This document shows, piece by piece, positions 1 through 9,598 of a stretch of 64,000 nt of DNA. The DNA comes from Kalmanozyma brasiliensis GHG001 (taxonomy: Eukaryota > Basidiomycota > Ustilaginomycetes > Ustilaginales). Below the pieces are notes generated by a model. That model did not search any database, was not told the DNA's origin, and worked only from the letters and a program-made list of their open reading frames with translations. The stretch lies in assembly GCF_000497045.1 (NCBI RefSeq), contig NW_015961965.1, positions 66,779-130,778 of the forward strand, read 5' to 3'. The translations under genes were made by a program, and so were the position numbers. How positions within the stretch are numbered: position 1 is the first letter of the stretch; every line of letters begins with the position of its first letter.

Positions 1-532
1 CATCGCCATCGAGATGTTTTCCACATTCTTCGAAAGGAAAGTAGTCTTTGTGGGCGTTCCTGAGACGCTTCGATCTGCACGAGAGCACGATCTGACCCTC
101 TTTGCAGCGGTCCCACGCCGCAGCGCGGTCAACATGCCCGGTGGCGCCCGCATCAGACGCCCGCCCCCCTGACCGGTCTCCGCTCGCATTGGGTATGCAT
201 CGGCGTACAAACACACCCTCCCGCGCGCCCGCATCTTCGATTCCAAGCAAACGCCTGTCCGAAATCAGCAACGTTGAGCGTCTCGCTTCGTACACCAAAC
301 CCTCTCGCAATCGGCGTTCAATACACAATCCCGTGCGCGCCTCATCTTGATTAGCTGCAGAAATTTAAGCGAGACCCCCGGGACCCGCCGCTTCCGATCG
401 CCCCCTGCAGCCTTTTTGACAGCTCGCTTAACCTCCCACACAAACGCCTCCGCGAAACCCTCGCTTACTACTCCAACTCGCTTTCAGACACACACAACAC
501 AAACGCGAGTCGGTTGACAGGGGTATATTGCG
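1..532. other. Intergenic, no gene recognised
   Basis: This stretch lies downstream of the minus-strand gene that ends at 533. It is rich in C and T near 410-500 (runs such as CTCGCTT and CACACAAC), as seen in fungal promoters and 5' leaders, so it may belong to a plus-oriented or divergent gene outside the window. The one short open frame on the plus strand (102-350) has no recognisable domain. Confidence 0.4.
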
Positions 533-2723
533 CTAAGCGGAAAGACCCTCAACAAGCTTCTTGACCACCAACTCTTGCAATCCGAGCGCGATGCGTACGG
601 TGTGAAACAGTCGTTTCTCCAACGCAATCAGCGTGGACCAATCCTGCTTGTGTTCCCAGAACACCTGTGTTAGGGATCTTCCCAGCAGATCCTCGCTCGC
701 CGCCGCGTGTGTGGTGACATGAACATACGCCAACCGAGCGAAAGAGGTGAGCGCGGCGAATTGCGCGATCTCCTTGCGTCGCATGCGCATCTTGCTCTCC
801 GCCTTCTGGCGGTTTTTGCGCGCCTCCTTGGTCTCACCGCTCACGACGGCGTTGGAGCCCGGGTGCGAGTCGTCCAGACCAAATTCAAAATCGGGCTCCA
901 TCTGGCTTAGCTCGGTGACGAGGAGCGAGGATTGTTCGACCAGCGTGCCGTTGAGTTCGACCGCGAATTGACGTCGACAGTGCTTGAAGGCGCCTTGGAG
1001 CGAGGTGGTGACGTCGTTAAGGATTTTGCGCTGGTGCTTGGTGCGGTGGTGGTGGAGGGCGATTTTGGCTCTGGATTCGTCCGTCGGCACATCTTCGCCC
1101 GCGTCGGTGCTGAGGAAGGTGGCGCTCAGAGGGGTGCACGGCGCGGGAAGCGATGAGCCCACCAGGGTGCTGAACTCCGACGGAAAGTCGGTCATCGATG
1201 ACGAGGCTGTGGAAGCAACACCGCCGGGACCTGGCATCAGCACGTCTTGCGGAGCGAACAGACCTGCGAGCGGACTGCTCATGGTTGGAGCAGCGTTGGC
1301 TCGAGACAATCGCCTTTCCCTGAGAGTGATGGAGCCGCCGGACGCACGAGAGAACGTGTTCGGCAGCGGCGAGGCGGACGCTCGCGCCCTCCGACTCGGC
1401 AACGAATTGAAGTTCCTTGTAGGTCCACGACCGGGTGAGGACTGAACAGAGTGTGACAGCATCACCGGGGATGGCGGCTGAGCGACATCGAGACCGCGCA
1501 CGCGGTCGACCAAGCTAGAAGGCAAGCTCGACAGGCTACCCGTCGTCAGCGATCGTCTTCGGCCAGTCGGCACCTCGCCTGTCGATGACACAGAGCAGCG
1601 GGAGATGGTCTGCGGAAAGTTGGCAAAGCTCTGCGATGAAGTCGATGCCGTGCTTGCCATGGAGGGACTTCGGTGCTGTGCGTATTGTGCTCCATTGATC
1701 GTCGAAGCGGGCCAGGCGTTCGAGTCGACTCGCACAAAATCTGCTGATGTTGGAGTACCCTGGGCTGAGCCTTGGACTAGCCACTCGCTAGGAGCTACCT
1801 GAGGATTAAGCCAGCCGGGAGCGGGCATAGCGACCTGTGATGGCGCAATAGCACGAGAATTCGAGCTCGAAGTACGTCGGAGGGGAACGCAGCCGAGATG
1901 ACTGTAGCCAGACGGGGCGGCGCTATTGCTTGCTGTGGCCATGGAAGCCGAGATGATCTCTTGGGATGTATCCGAGAACACCATTGCGTTACCTGCGTAG
2001 TGAGACGCAGCAAAGTCGAAGGCTCCGACCAGGTTCCCAGAGCTAGTATGAACGTCGGGCGTAGCAAAGCTACTGTCCTGCTGCTTGACCTGTCGATAAG
2101 GTTCTTGAGAGCTTGGTTGCATCAGTGTGTCATCCTCCAGGGAGACTTGATTCGAGGGTGTTACGGGTGCTGAGGGGGTCGAAGCGGTAGACGACGAGGG
2201 ACACGACGCTGGCATGGTACTTGCAGAAAACGGTGCGGTCGAGCCGAAAGCTGTTGTGCTCGAGGACGACTTCACGAGGGCCGGAGTCAAGAGGAAGTCC
2301 TGGGGAGAAACAGGGTATTGGTTGCCACATCCCATCAGTGGTCCCGTCGTCATTGGCAAGCCTAGGTCGAGATCGAATCCGAGACCTGAGGTCGTAATAT
2401 CGACGAAGGTCAGCACTCCACGAGCTGTGGCTGGCGTCGAGCTGCGGTAGCCAAGCAGCAATATCAGCGCCACCAATGCTGGTGTGCTGGCCGTCGGCTC
2501 GATGTGCCGAGGCAAATGTGGGCAGGTGATTGGAAGCATGATGGTTCGATGGCATGGTAGTGGTGGTCATGTGGCTAGACGAAGGCGCAGCAAAGGCTGG
2601 TGTCGTAGACCAAACCCATTTGCCTGTTGAATTCGCGCAGCTGTGTGACTGTGACGAACGCGAGTAGGCGTCAATGCCTCCCATACCATCACACTGGCAG
2701 TTGTGACTGTACTGCGTCTGCAT
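533..2723 (-). CDS. Ser-rich protein of unknown function, probably spliced near its 5' end
   Basis: The open frame from 2539 down to 533 (668 residues) is coding. It has a long Ser/Thr/Pro-rich middle typical of a regulatory or scaffold protein, and a non-repetitive, predicted helical C-terminal part of about 190 residues starting near the HHHRTKHQRKIL segment. I do not recognise that C-terminal part. The real start is probably upstream. On the minus strand a TATATA box sits at 2889-2894, and the first ATG after it is at 2723 in good context (CAAAATG). That ATG opens a different frame, so an intron between about 2690 and 2380 must join the two frames. A possible acceptor is the CCTCAG ending near 2384, but I could not fix the donor (GTATGG near 2687 is only one option). 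No DNA-binding domain is visible. The C-terminal frame is secure; the first exon is tentative. Confidence 0.6.
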
Positions 2724-2888
2724 TTTGGCGTCGATCTGCTGAGAGCTGCTGCGTCTGTACCAATGTCGATGCGCGATGAATGATAAGAAAGTCGGACAGG
2801 CAAGTCGCGCAGAGAAGGAGACGGAGGAGCTGCGTGGAGGGGAAGGAAGGTGCTAGCGGTCCAGGGCAGGGGATGAGGAGGTCAACGT

Positions 2889-2894
2889 CTATAT
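2889..2894 (-). promoter_or_regulatory. TATA box of the minus-strand gene starting at 2723
   Basis: A TATATA element is read on the minus strand about 165 bases before the first ATG at 2723. Between them lies a pyrimidine-rich leader with no earlier ATG. This is typical of fungal core promoters and supports 2723 as the start of the first exon. Confidence 0.45.
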
Positions 2895-5800
2895 AGGGTG
2901 CGAGCGAAGACTTAGCCGCTAAAGCGCCAAAGACGCAGCCAAGCGAGTAGATGCGAGCGCATGGCATAGAAGAGATGACTTGGGCCCTTCTGCGTTGTCT
3001 CACCGGGGCAAATCCGTCGGAGGACGAGATCAGCGGGATGAGAGCATCTCGAGAGTCAGACAAATCGGCGTGCTTGACGGGCAAGTCTTGGAAAGAAACC
3101 CATTCACTCTTTCCGCTGCCAACTCGGAATGCGGAATGCAGGTAGGCAGGCAGCCGGCAGAACGAGTCTCTATAGCCGCTCCATGCTCTTGGACCAGACC
3201 GGACCACAATGTTGGGCATAATCAGATAGACAAGGACGCCAGGGCAATGAGTGAAGGGGACGCGGGCTATGAAGCACAGCGGCTATTCTTGCTCATACGA
3301 GGTCTAGAGAACTGAAGGGAGCGCGAAGGGCAACTGCGAGGGCTTAGCCGCCGAAGCAGCAAATTTGAATTTGACCGTTGGACGACGAGAGAGGGAATGG
3401 GAGGGCGACTTACCACTTGCGGCGTTGCTGTAGGGTAGATCTACAGGTCTCCACGCTGTCACGGTGGTAGCTCGCACTAAGCGATGAACCTTGAGCTTGA
3501 GCTTAGGTGAGGCAGAGCGAGGCCCAACGGCACTGCAGGGTTCATGATGTAGGAATTGCATGAATGACGATGCGAACTTTTTTGTGGCGCTTGGCTTCTG
3601 CAATTTGATGCGGGAATTCATTTATTTAAAAAAGAAATTGGAATGGAACGTGGGAAATCACCGAGGTGACAAGAGTTTCGCCGTGTACAACCGTCTTTTC
3701 TGAAACCAACCATAAATTTAAATTATTATTATCAGCGCAAGATCGCCGCGCACGAGCAGAGATTTCCATGTGCAGTACTGCTCGCGTGGCCTCCTACTAG
3801 GGATGGGACGCAACTCGATACTCCTCCCCATCGTCCAACCTGACACAACGACCAGAACCTTGGCATAGACCGTTGATGCATCATCCTCGGCTCTGCTAAG
3901 CGACCCCAACGATCGTCGCTGTGCTTCTGGTTCATTTGCTACCCGCTTTTGGAAGAACCTCAACGACCAGTGGCCAGCCCTTGTCTCTTCTTGCCTTTGC
4001 GAGACTCTGACATGCCGGCGGAACTCGTCAGCCATCCCTCTCAACATCGTCTGACTTGACCATCAGCTCCAGAGCTCCCTTGCGACCGTCTTGCCGTGCA
4101 GCTGTTGAGGCGATCGTGCGCCAAACCCGAAAGCCGCATCCGTGATGCGTGTAGATGCTTGCTCAATCCGTGCGCCAACTACCAACGTGCCAAGACAGGG
4201 TTCGGAGGGGTGACAATGGCTAGGAACTCATTCAGGACCACTCACAATGGGCAACGTTTTCGAACAAAGAGCAAGTCGGAGCGGGATAGACGGTTGAAGC
4301 GCTTCGGTAATGCATACCTGCTTCCGGAATGGTTGAAGGGTGGCCGGGAGAGATGGTCCGGTCGGAATTCCGCGCGGCGAGTCTACCACAATAGAAGGGT
4401 TTCATGCATAAAGGGACGAGATGAGCCTCGCTTCAAGTCCAAGCGAGACGCAAAGGGTGGAGAACAAGGTGTGGACAATCAGCATGAACACCAGCAACTT
4501 CGAGGCGCAACATGGCGCTCTGCTCAACCAACCCGAACTGCACTCAAACGAGAGAGTCAGAGTCAGGCGCCAACTGTGACCGCATCTTGCATTTCGTCGT
4601 ATTGTGTCGAGGTTGACCGGTTCGAGCTCATGTCAGCGTGCAAGGAGACCGATGGAGCGGCACTTTAACTCCTTCTCCAGTGTGCTCAAGCAGGTGGGGT
4701 GCGGAGATTCGCAGCGTGGGACGGCATGGCTCATCGTGCCTTTTGGGCGGCCAGCAGGAAACGCCGTGTGAAACAAGCGACAAGCCTCACGGTAAGAAGG
4801 GGCAATTCGACACCCACGCCAGGTTTCGAAGCCCGATTCATCAATGCAGAGAACAAAGGACGCTAAATTGGTGCAAAACTGCCACGGCCACATGGTCTCG
4901 ATCTCCGCTCCAGAGTTCACATGGAATGACACACGCGCCCCACCAGGATGACTGTCCACAAAGACTCAATTGCCAATGCTCCCAGCGCTTCCTTTGGGCT
5001 GAATGGTTGCCGGTCAACCTTGATGAGCGCTAAAGCATTGAACGACGCCTTTGGGGCTTGGTCCTCTGCTTTGGGTCACTCCCGCAACGGTATCGGCCAA
5101 GCCAGACAGACTCGATTGAACGTCTACGAGGGTCAGCCTTGGAAGGACCGGAATTGACACCCTTGCCAAGATCGGAAACCTGGTGCAGTACGACAAGAAG
5201 GAAGCGTCCATCCCAATCGAACAGATCTTTGACAGCACTGTACGCCCAATGCGTCTAATCAATCTCTAGATCTTGCTTCTGCGATCTCGAAGTATAGCTT
5301 CTTGTCGGGACGGAAGTCGGAATGCAACTCATTGCTGTTCTGAGCCAACTGGAAGGGGGGGAAAGGAAAAGACGGAAGCCATCTGTCCGGAGCTAGAGCA
5401 GACGGCGATCGTTGTGGCAGCCAAGCTTGTCATTCTTTTGGTGTTTCTTTTCTCGAAAAATCCATTTGGGAGCGACCTTGGCGATGCGCGCTGGTACGCG
5501 GGGATTGAAAAGCGTGCATCAAGTTTATGCATTCACCGCGCGCTCCGCCTTGTCTTTTCGTCATCTCTCTTCCACGCTTCGGCCCCGACGCGGCCGTGGT
5601 TGGTGTTCCGATGTAATTGGACGGAAGTACAAAGGTCGTTGACGGATTTGTTGGGAATCGCTGCACTGTTCCTACCATGACAATGGCAAGGCAAGGAACA
5701 AAGAGGACACGGATGATCGGATTGAACAGGTAAGCAGCTATGACAAACGTTTTCCGTCACTCCGAGATCGACCGGTACAGCAATAGCGCGGAGGCTGCAT

Positions 5801-6267
5801 GTTCAACGTTTAAAGCCCGCAACAATGGCACAAGTCAAGAAACGTGATGCAATATCCTCCTAAACAATGGATGGCGTGTGACGATCGTTCAGGTGACCAC
5901 AACAATAGGGGTTCAGGGGGTGGTGGACAATAAGCGTGACAAGAAACGTGATGACCACAAGATTCGGTTGCAGATATCTTCCGCCTTGCTCTGCAGGGTC
6001 CTCGCTTGCAGTCCATCCCTGCTTCATTGGCGAGCCGCATACAGTATGTTGCCTTCGATTCGCTTCCGGAACTCCGTTTTGAGATCCTTGGCGCGGCTAA
6101 GGAGTCAGCGATTCTCGGAGTGAAACGAACATCCAAACCCGACGACTTGGACCCCGAAACGATCGAAAGAGGTAAGACGACATGGCAAGGCGTGCGGGGA
6201 AGTCTAAGCTGCCCCAAGACTGCATACCGGGCGACCGAGAGGATGGGACAACGTGCGGGCACGGGGA

Positions 6268-6294
6268 GGGGGGGGGGGGGGGGGGGGGGGGGGG
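6268..6294. repeat. Homopolymer run of 27 G
   Basis: Twenty-seven G in a row directly abut the N gap. A run of this length next to a gap is most simply explained by a sequencing or assembly stop, although a true G tract, which could fold as a quadruplex, may have caused the stop. Confidence 0.8.
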
Positions 6295-6316
6295 NNNNNN
6301 NNNNNNNNNNNNNNNN
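6295..6316. other. Assembly gap (22 N)
   Basis: Twenty-two undefined bases follow the G run. The true length is unknown. The gap lies in non-coding sequence, so no gene model depends on it. Confidence 0.99.
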
Positions 6317-6499
6317 GCGGGCGGCTGGATTTGAGTGTCCGCTTCGTCCTGCCACGATCGTCGCTTGCGAGCGGTACTCATGATATTTTCAGTCGCTCTG
6401 TTTTACGGACTGCAAACCCATGCCACGGGAGACGATATCGAAACACCGAAAGTCGTGCTCGCCTGACCATCTGCGCTTCACATGACCCACTAGCGCGTC

Positions 6500-7090
6500 T
6501 TACTCCAGCCCTTCATCGAGACCTTGGGACACTCGGCAAGCAGAATCCTCCCTCGCTTCCTGGGCTGCTCCAATGAAATCAATGAGAGACAACCTGCATC
6601 TCTCCCAACACCAAAGATCATCTCGAGAGAGCGAGCGGCCGCTCAAACGTCGTGCTCGTACAACCGACCAGGCTTTCCCGAGTCCACGTTCCACCATCCC
6701 ATGTTCCCGTCGGCGCTTGATTGAGACCTCGCAGCGCTAGGCAAAAGGGATTTCCCGCTCGCTTTACCGCTGCCGAGACATTTCGCATTTCTCAGCACGA
6801 AAGAGCAAGCGGCCATCCAGATCTCGTGTTCGTACAACCATCTAGACCTGCCTCAATCACGTTCCACCAGCGTAGGTTCCCGGCGGCGCTTGACTGAGAC
6901 CTTGACGCTGGGCAAAAGAGATTTCCCGCTCGCTTTACCGCTGCTTTGGGGCTGTTCATGAGAGACATTTCGCAGTTCTCGCCACGAAAGATCTTTTCGA
7001 GAGAGCAAGCGGCCGTACTCGTACTCAACCACGTTCCACCAGCGTCCATTCCTGGCGGCGCTTGATCGAGACCTTTTCTGAACGCCCAAG
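6500..7090. repeat. Degenerate tandem repeat, period about 172 bp, at least three copies
   Basis: The marker CACGTTCCACCA recurs at 6685, 6858 and 7030, a spacing of 173 and then 172. A second marker, GAGACC, recurs at about 6518, 6723, 6894 and 7068. Between the markers the copies share the blocks GAGCAAGCGGCC, TCGTACAACC, GGCGGCGCTTGA and TTTCCCGCTCGCTTTACCGC in the same order. The first and last copies are partial or more diverged. The copies differ by many substitutions and small indels, so the array is old or fast-evolving. It carries no open frame across the copies. Confidence 0.8.
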
Positions 7091-7885
7091 AGCGGGGAAC
7101 CGAGCGTGCCATTGGTCTCCGAACATCGGCCACGTTTCGGTTGCAAACCAGCTCTCCTCGCGGACCCTCAACGTGACCTTGCGCGCTTGCCAAAACCAGA
7201 AGCCCGTTCCGGTGTTTTGGTCGAAAATTCTCTCGCTTGCAAGATTCTTTCGTCGGTCAAACCCCGCCTTTTCGCTCTTCCCTTGCCAAGCAAGCGGAGA
7301 TGATTCAGCGCCAAGACGGTGGCTGGAGATGATCTCTGCATTGCATTCAAGGGTCCAGGTGACGTTGGTGGCGTGCTACGAGGTCGTTTTCCTAGATCGT
7401 CGTCACACTGGAATGACGGGCAGGGAGAAGCCGTCGTGAGTGGCGAAAGAAGAAAAAAAGGCGTAAAGAAGAGTCAAAGAAAAGAAAAAAACACATAAGG
7501 GAAATGAACAATTTAAGCCCAAATTGTCAGGTGTTAGACTCCCTGTTGCTCGAGTTGGATAAGGCCCTCGAATCGGGAGATCTGGAAACACGAACAAGGT
7601 GCTCGTCATCATCGTCTTGTCGGACAGCCAGTGAGACCTTCGAGCACTCATAACGTCGTAGACTCGATTCCAGCCGGACCATCAGTTCCACCACTTCAAC
7701 AGGCTGAGAACGTGAAAGCTTCGCAAGACATCCTCATCATGGTCTTGTCGCACTGCGGAAGCAGCTTTCACCGCCACGGGCTGGGATTGTCGTGAGTTCG
7801 TACGATGGGTCACAGCTGCTCGATGAGGTATGTTCGTGAACTCGTAGTATTACATCTTCAACATAGTCGAACACAGTACAGCTCT

Positions 7886-9160
7886 TTAGGCCTCGACGAA
7901 CGCCCTCGCCAATGCCGCCTCGCCCTTCCCCACGTTGGTGATCTCCACACTTGCCCCGGCGCCAACAAACGCCAGCTGCCCCTTGCTCAATCTTACCTTG
8001 TCCCCACTCTCCTTCACCTCGACCTCTCCCTCCAGGACCAACACGATACTCGGACCATCCACCCCATCATTCTTCGCCGTGCTCCCCTCTCCAACCTGCA
8101 TTGTAACGACACTGAACTCCTCGATGGGCGGATCGTACAGCAGCGCCTCTACCCCTTCACCCTTCACCTTTCCCCACTTCACCCCCTTCAATCGACCCCT
8201 ATCGCTCCCGGACTGATACGTGCACATCTCGACCAAGGTCTCTGTGTCGCGCAGCTTGGGTGTGAGACCGGCGCGCACTACGTTGTCCGAGCTAGCCATG
8301 CATTCGAGGATCTCGCCCTCGAGGTAGGCGTGCGGCTCGTTGGCCTGTAGAAAGAGTGCTTGGCCCGGTTGCAGCGACGAAATGTTCAGGAGGAAGGTGC
8401 AGAAGATGCCGATATCCTTGGGGAACTCGGCGGAGAGTTTGACGACCAGTTGTCGTTCTGTTTCGGGAACGCCTTCGACCGAACCGGCAGCAAAGCGCTC
8501 GGAAAGTTGTGAGGCGAGTGGCTCGTACGATGCCGCAGGACTGTTCATCAGGTTGGAAAAGATGGTCTTCAACCTCTTCTTCACATCGTTCTCGTCAGAG
8601 ACGCTCTCCAGTTCGGCAGGATCCACCTGGACCAGCTGCGCAAACTCCGGTACGCCCTTGATGAACCCCGTGATCTCGGAGAGAGGACGAAACCCGCAGA
8701 ACCCGCGAAAGGCCGTCAGCGCAATCGCCATCTCCGGCTTGTGGTTCGGATCCTTGTACACGTCGGGTCGTTGTTTGTGCAGTCGCTTGCCGAGTTCCTT
8801 GTCTGGGTGCGCTTGGATGCTGAGCGCCTTGCCCACGGAGAGCACTTTGAAGAGGAACGGCAGGCTGCCGGGCGCCTCGTCGGCGAACTTGTTGGTCACT
8901 TTCTCGCCGATCAGCTCCGGATGCGCTGCGAGATGGGAGGACAGCGCCTCATGGTTCGAGGTGGACGGGAGGATGACTTTGGATGGCATCGACGGGTGAG
9001 TGCCCATCCACAGCTCGGCATATGGCTTGTTGTTCTCCGGCTTAAAGTTGAGTTGTGGGGTGGCAGACGCGAACTGCGCAACGCGCGAAGTGTCCCCCAC
9101 AATACCCCAGTCGTACGACTGAACACCTGGGATCAGCTGGAATACCTTCGGCGTCGTCAT
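7886..9160 (-). CDS. PMI40: Mannose-6-phosphate isomerase (type I, zinc-dependent)
   Basis: Cytosolic enzyme that interconverts fructose-6-phosphate and mannose-6-phosphate, feeding GDP-mannose and dolichol-phosphate-mannose synthesis. The start at 9160 gives 424 residues, the usual size, beginning MTTPKVFQLIPGVQSYDWG, which is the family N-terminus; upstream in-frame Met codons would add about 46 unrelated residues. The zinc-site pattern is visible: the Gln and His in SIQAHPDKELGK (about 113-124), the Glu in HKPEMAIAL (about 143) and a His in QANEPHAYLEGE. The C-terminal cupin half follows. It points the same way as the unknown membrane gene upstream. It shares a pathway with PMT1 at 19176-22061, which uses mannose from the same supply. 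Substrate and family are secure. Confidence 0.95.
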   Translation of the reverse strand: MTTPKVFQLIPGVQSYDWGIVGDTSRVAQFASATPQLNFKPENNKPYAELWMGTHPSMPSKVILPSTSNHEALSSHLAAHPELIGEKVTNKFADEAPGSLPFLFKVLSVGKALSIQAHPDKELGKRLHKQRPDVYKDPNHKPEMAIALTAFRGFCGFRPLSEITGFIKGVPEFAQLVQVDPAELESVSDENDVKKRLKTIFSNLMNSPAASYEPLASQLSERFAAGSVEGVPETERQLVVKLSAEFPKDIGIFCTFLLNISSLQPGQALFLQANEPHAYLEGEILECMASSDNVVRAGLTPKLRDTETLVEMCTYQSGSDRGRLKGVKWGKVKGEGVEALLYDPPIEEFSVVTMQVGEGSTAKNDGVDGPSIVLVLEGEVEVKESGDKVRLSKGQLAFVGAGASVEITNVGKGEAALARAFVEA

Positions 9161-9598
9161 TGTTTCCGAGAGATGGTGTGCGATGGTGGACAGGCGGCGG
9201 TCGGCCATTTGCTCTGATGGTGGTGCAGAAAAGAGGTCGCCGATGAATTTGCAAAGTTGGTTGGTGCGCAAGAGGTCAAGGGTCGCCGGTCGCACCATTT
9301 TTTATTTCTCGGTCATGAACGCCGACGGGACTCTCGCGTGCGTTCTTTTTTTTGACGCCTTCCCGCTCGTGCATATGCGAGGTCAGAATTGGGCTTCATA
9401 GGCCGCTTCCGCCGCGGAACATGGCGTCCCGCACAGCGTGTCGCTTGCATGTCTCGTACTCAAGCTGCCCTCTTCGAGACAAGGCATAGATGGGGTTCAG
9501 ATCACGCTTCCCACCTGCCATGACTGAAGACACTTCTGACATTGATGCAGTTTCGCAATTTGCCACAGAGAGAATGATCACTATGACAGCAGTGCTGC
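9161..9598. other. Intergenic, promoter side of the PMI gene
   Basis: This stretch lies between two minus-strand genes. It carries T-rich segments near 9298-9352 but no TATA box or known site that I can name, and no gene. Confidence 0.5.

Larger units (their letters stand above)
2724..7885. other. Gene-poor 5.2-kb stretch
   Basis: No long, domain-bearing frame was found on either strand, in contrast with the dense gene packing elsewhere. Short frames of 60-190 codons exist but have random-looking composition. The stretch holds the promoter side of the gene at 2723, AT-rich patches near 3620-3730, a G homopolymer followed by an assembly gap (6268-6316) and a degenerate tandem repeat (about 6500-7090). 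A fragment at about 4948-5270 reads protein-like in two overlapping frames and might be a decayed gene. I see no clear transposase, reverse transcriptase, LTR or tRNA. Confidence 0.5.

Noticed and set aside
4096..4668. 190-codon plus-strand frame in the gene desert
   Set aside because: Basic, random-looking composition, no domain and no promoter signal.
4633..4959. Minus-strand frame with a CIDESGFETW segment, reminiscent of a Tc1/mariner transposase
   Set aside because: Only one short motif matches; no second acidic residue block, helix-turn-helix or terminal repeats were found.
7540..7670. tRNA-like segment (GCTCGAGTTGGATAAGGC and a CTCGATTCC box)
   Set aside because: The A-box-like part looks good, but no acceptor stem, anticodon stem or T stem can be paired at proper spacing.
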